NCBI GenBank assembly: GCA_947579605.1 | Contig: OX388316.1 | Location: forward strand, 17,921,290-17,985,289 | DNA from: Athripsodes cinereus | Lineage: Eukaryota; Arthropoda; Insecta; Trichoptera; Leptoceridae | Direction of reading: 5' to 3' | Length of the DNA stretch: 64,000 nucleotides | In this document: piece by piece, positions 60,603 through 64,000 of the stretch | Position numbering within the stretch: the stretch's first letter is position 1 | Layout: the number at the start of each line of letters is the position of its first letter | Position numbers and translations under genes: made by a program | The notes under the pieces: model-generated | Told to the model about the DNA's origin: nothing | The model's input: only the letters and a program-made list of their open reading frames with translations | Databases searched by the model: none

Positions 60603-60865
60603 CGGATAAATACCTTCTGAGAGGTAAATGATTAGATGACAATATCTCGAATCTCAAATCGGAAGATATGAGTTTCGAAACCTATAGATTAGATGAAGAA
60701 AAAGATCTTTCCCCTACGTCAAAAGCTCCTGATTTATTATTTAATTACTTTGTTTCGTTGTCTACATTTATAAACTTTTATTAAAGCAATTCTTAAGAAG
60801 GTAGATTATTATTACTTTTTTTTTGTAAAATATTTCTGTACAAGTTTCTCGAAAATGCTATTTTT

Positions 60866-61052
60866 TTTATACCATCACGGCACATCCCACAAGTGGGGTA
60901 GCCAGCAGATCAGCTGCATGTAAGAAACATGCAAACTGTCCTCTCCGTGCCAATATAAAATCAAGACATTCGGGATGGGTGGCAAACCTCATCGCTGAAT
61001 TTAAGATGTAAAGTGTCTCAATTTTTTCGAACACCTGCCATGCCTGATATAC
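60866..61052 (-). repeat. SINE-like family A, young copy
   Basis: The inverted family from CATCACGGCACATCCCACAA through GGTAGCCAGCAGATCAGCTG and GGATGGGTGGCAAACCTCAT to TTTTTTCGAACACCTGCC, nearly identical to the reference. Confidence 0.75.
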
Positions 61053-61672
61053 GAATATGTTATATTTACTTAAGTATAGAATAATATGCAAATCGAATTT
61101 AGTCGGTCAATTTTTCTTCTTGTAGGAAATAATATATTGGTGTGGACAGATAAACAGTTTCGAATGCGAGTGAGATAATTGTTCTTTATAAGTAATATTT
61201 TATCATTCATTCAAGAAGTTATCTGAAAATGATATTGTTCAACATAATTAGCTGTCATTTGATTTAATAATTATAGCTCTCACTGACAATATTTATTAAC
61301 TGGTAACGCTTAACACATTGTCATAATTTCAAAACTAATTTTATTGTATGAGTTGTATTTTCACGGCGTGAAATTATTGCACACTAGCTGGTGTTCTAAT
61401 TTCAAAATAAATTATTAATTAGTATCACATCTATTCAGGCGTTGAAATTTCACAACCGCACATCTTCTAGGCGGGAAATCATTTGATATTTTGAGAAATT
61501 TAATGAGAAAAGACGAATTTGATTTTCAAAAACACTACATAATTATTCTATGAATTACCGTTACTTGTAAAATTATTTCAAAGCTAAATCAGGACTGCAG
61601 CTGTGGAATTCTAATCTTGAGTAAACGTTGTAACCTGGACAAGAATAGAGAAAGCTTCAAACATAATTAATA

Positions 61673-61797
61673 CAGTTGCGTTAGTCGGAAGAAATCGCGC
61701 TTATTTGATAAACTCACCCTCTTTACCTATACCAATTGATAGTATTTAAAATAAATGTTTTCAATATGCAGTAAAAAATAAATACATAAATAAATAA
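61673..61797 (+). repeat. LINE-type tail family B
   Basis: TTGCGTTAGTCGGAAGAAATCG, TTTGATAAACTCACCCTCTT, AAAAAATAAATACATAAATA end. Diverged copy. Confidence 0.6.
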
Positions 61798-62284
61798 AAT
61801 ATTTTTTTATTAAAAAGTCAGAAATTGTTTCAGGTTTAACAACAAACATATACACAATTCTTGGATAAGATTTTTGTAAATTAAATATAACATTTCTTGG
61901 TTTTTAAAGGAGTTTGTGGATGGATGCAAAGGAGAGAAAATAATTTATGTTTACGTACCTACTACTTGCGTACAAGAAGAATGTAAAAGTAAATTAAATG
62001 TATGGTGATGATATTGTTGTTGGGGGTGATGAGTGTTTATTTCGTCTCCTTCTATATTACATTTTGACCTCTCTGCTATAACTATATAGCTTTATTGAAG
62101 AACAATATCATAATTCAATAATTATCGTGAAAGCCTACAGACAATTATATATGTCCTTTTACGAGGCATAGGAAAACTAAAGAATGAAATCTATTCTATT
62201 CTTGGAGATCCACGAATGTTTTTCCATACCGCATAATGCCATAGGTAATTAGGTAGGAAAAAACAAATGCTTTTTGATTTCATT

Positions 62285-62323
62285 ATGGAATTCTACTACC
62301 TACCTAAACACCGACACAGTGAA
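62285..62323 (+). repeat. Second copy of the short repeat next to the palindrome
   Basis: Shares GGAATTCTACTACC and TAAACACCGACACAGTGAAT with 25829-25865, with TACC duplicated between them. Confidence 0.6.
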
Positions 62324-62499
62324 TATCATAGGTAGGTAGGTACTTATTATTATGTATGTGGCCATTGACTTTATTTCAATGTAATCCCATCATAATATTT
62401 TTATGTATAACTAGATGTTCCTATCCGGCATCACCAGGGTGAATTTCATGTCTATCTCCAATTTTTTAGGCTCTGCAATTAGTTGAGAAGTGATTCATT

Positions 62500-62757
62500 C
62501 AGGAGAGACGATGGTCCTGGCTGGGAAATGTTTTGAGAATGCCTAGTGATAGTTGGCCAAAAAGAGCACTGTTCTTCCGTCCACAGGGGTTCCGTCGGCC
62601 CGGGCGTCCCTCTTTCACAATACACCGTTCCTACGACAACGATATCAGAGCGCAAGGAATGTCGTGGAAAGAGGTGACGCAATTGGCACAGAGACGCTCT
62701 GAATGGAGGAGGCTGGTGGCTCCCGAGAGGAGCGTTGAGGGCGATGATGATGATGAT
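62500..62757 (+). pseudogene. 5'-truncated LINE: reverse-transcriptase C-terminus plus (GAT)n tail
   Basis: Nearly the same sequence as 41482-41795 in opposite orientation. The frame reads RMPSDSWPKRALFFRPQG, FRRPGRPSFTIHRSYDN and SWKEVTQLAQRRSEWRRLV, followed by GAGGGCGATGATGATGATG. A frame slip near 62515 separates the GETMVLAGK-type reading from the RMPSDSW frame. Only the last part of the element is present. Confidence 0.85.
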
Positions 62758-63654
62758 TCATTCAACCGAATCTTCCCTTAAATAAAACAATTTCAGTATA
62801 TTCAGAATTACATTCATGTTACAATAACACAAAAGATAAAATAAAATAGCTAAACAGGTAAATATAATTGCAATGGTGCAACATTAAATAGTATTTATAT
62901 ATTTTTATACCTTATTGGATATTGGTATATTTCGTTATGGCAACACGTGACAGTGGAACTGTCATACAAACGTCACTTTCATATAAAAATACAATTCGAA
63001 TTTCCGACTTTTCCGTTGAATTTTTCAAAAATTTTCTATCATGCAAACTGTCTCCTGACAATTATAAACACAACAAAAAAGGAATCAGCCAATTCGGTTC
63101 AGCCGTTCTCAAGTTATGGGGGAACATACATGGTCAACTCATTTTTGTTTTTATAGATACATGCTAAGTCGCTGTGTCTAAAAGACCTACTTATAATATT
63201 GTTGTTCATGATATCACATTTCAGTAAATTTGTCTATGTACGAGTACTTATATAAACAGACTTTTCTGCGTGTTTCTTCTGTATATTATATTGTTGTTTT
63301 AACACAAGAAGTAGTAGTATTGATTATTTAAATTTGACTGCTGAAAGAAATATTTACTACTTATTCTTTGAGCTGTATGAGCGACTATAATAAATTTTAT
63401 TTGCATTTTGTCACGTAAAAACAAACTAATTAAATATGTTTGTCGGCATTATCATACAACATCTTATCTTTATTCTGAGTTTGATACAATAGAAGTTATA
63501 ATGAGACCTTCGACTTCGAATTTTATTTTGGTTGAATTATCATATTGTTAAATTCTCTATGCAAAAATCATTATGAATTGTTGTACAAGATGTTGACATT
63601 AATTAAGCACTCTTTTAAGTCAACACTCTCACTGCTTTTAGCGGAGTTTCATAC

Positions 63655-63865
63655 AGTGTGGAGATTCAGGAAAACATAAGATTCCACTCTTTTCCTTCCA
63701 AGAATACTGTAAAAAGCTGGTCCTCAAAAACATTACAAATAAGACAAGGTATTGTACCCGTTCTGAAAAATTTGTTTTATCTGGAACGGAGAAGACTAGT
63801 GGCATATTAATTACATGTGGTAAGTCTACTGGCTACCTCACTCATAGCATGGTGGTGTAAACAGA
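63655..63865 (+). repeat. SINE-like family A, old copy
   Basis: Recognised by GTATTGTACCCGTTCTGAA, GGAACGGAGAAGACTAGTGG, CATGTGGTAAGTCTACTGGC, TACCTCACTC and CATGGTGGTGTA in family order. Confidence 0.5.
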
Positions 63866-64000
63866 TAGAAAGAAAGGCTTTCATGGCGATCTTCACTATC
63901 TGGTTGTTGTTTTTTGGGTTTGCCATGTCTACTAGTTTTATTTTGTCGACGTTTCTGTGCTCATGCTGGCCCCATCTGAAGTCATATCCTGAAGCAAGCA

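Larger units (their letters stand above)
58711..64000. other. Intergenic DNA to the right edge, repeats only
   Basis: About 5.3 kb with no gene found. It contains family A copies at 60.4, 60.9 and 63.7 kb, a family B tail at 61.7 kb, and a LINE end at 62.5 kb. Open frames such as 60361-60558 and 60867-61091 lie on the family A repeat. The frame at 62922-63167 has no recognisable feature. Confidence 0.5.

Noticed and set aside
60867..61091. 74-codon minus-strand frame with protein-like residues (HPECLDFILARRGQFACFLH)
   Set aside because: It is the chance translation of a young family A repeat; the same frame appears at 53937-54155 from another copy.

Overview
The window looks like nuclear DNA from an insect, most probably a moth or butterfly. 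It is AT-rich. Its genes have short exons separated by GT...AG introns. It is littered with repeats whose 3' ends look like known lepidopteran retroposon tails. It also carries a piggyBac element flanked by TTAA and several MITEs. Nothing prokaryotic or viral was seen.

The left third (1-24.7 kb) is gene-dense and holds four conserved genes. LSM1 (+, 720-1870) is the mRNA-decay Sm-like protein. An ARHGAP19-type RhoGAP (-, 4661-12332, nine exons, about 1,095 aa) converges on it. SCYL2 (+, 14124-17736, six exons, about 917 aa) is a pseudokinase of clathrin-coated vesicles and is divergently arranged with the RhoGAP. An SLC16/monocarboxylate-transporter-like MFS protein (-, 21620-24609, three exons, about 568 aa) converges on SCYL2. 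For all four, the splice phases I worked out by hand close into one open frame ending at a stop codon.

The middle and right are sparse. One further minus-strand gene (30794-52386, about 436 aa in my model) has four well-supported 3' exons at 30.8-34.6 kb. Its probable first exon lies about 17.6 kb away at 52.2-52.4 kb. I do not recognise the family, and it is the best candidate here for something undescribed. The long intron and the flanking 24.7-30.8 kb and 52.4-64 kb stretches are almost entirely repeats. They include a SINE-like family with at least a dozen copies, LINE 3' ends, a pogo/Tigger-type element, several foldback/MITE elements, a nested MITE pair, a perfect 170-bp palindrome, and a degenerate piggyBac at 56979-58706. 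A few short coding-like stretches (42.7-43.7 kb and 25.0-25.2 kb, both minus strand) could not be built into a gene.

The genes show no operon-like functional link. They are housekeeping or trafficking genes (mRNA decapping, Rho control, clathrin trafficking, solute transport) that happen to be neighbours.
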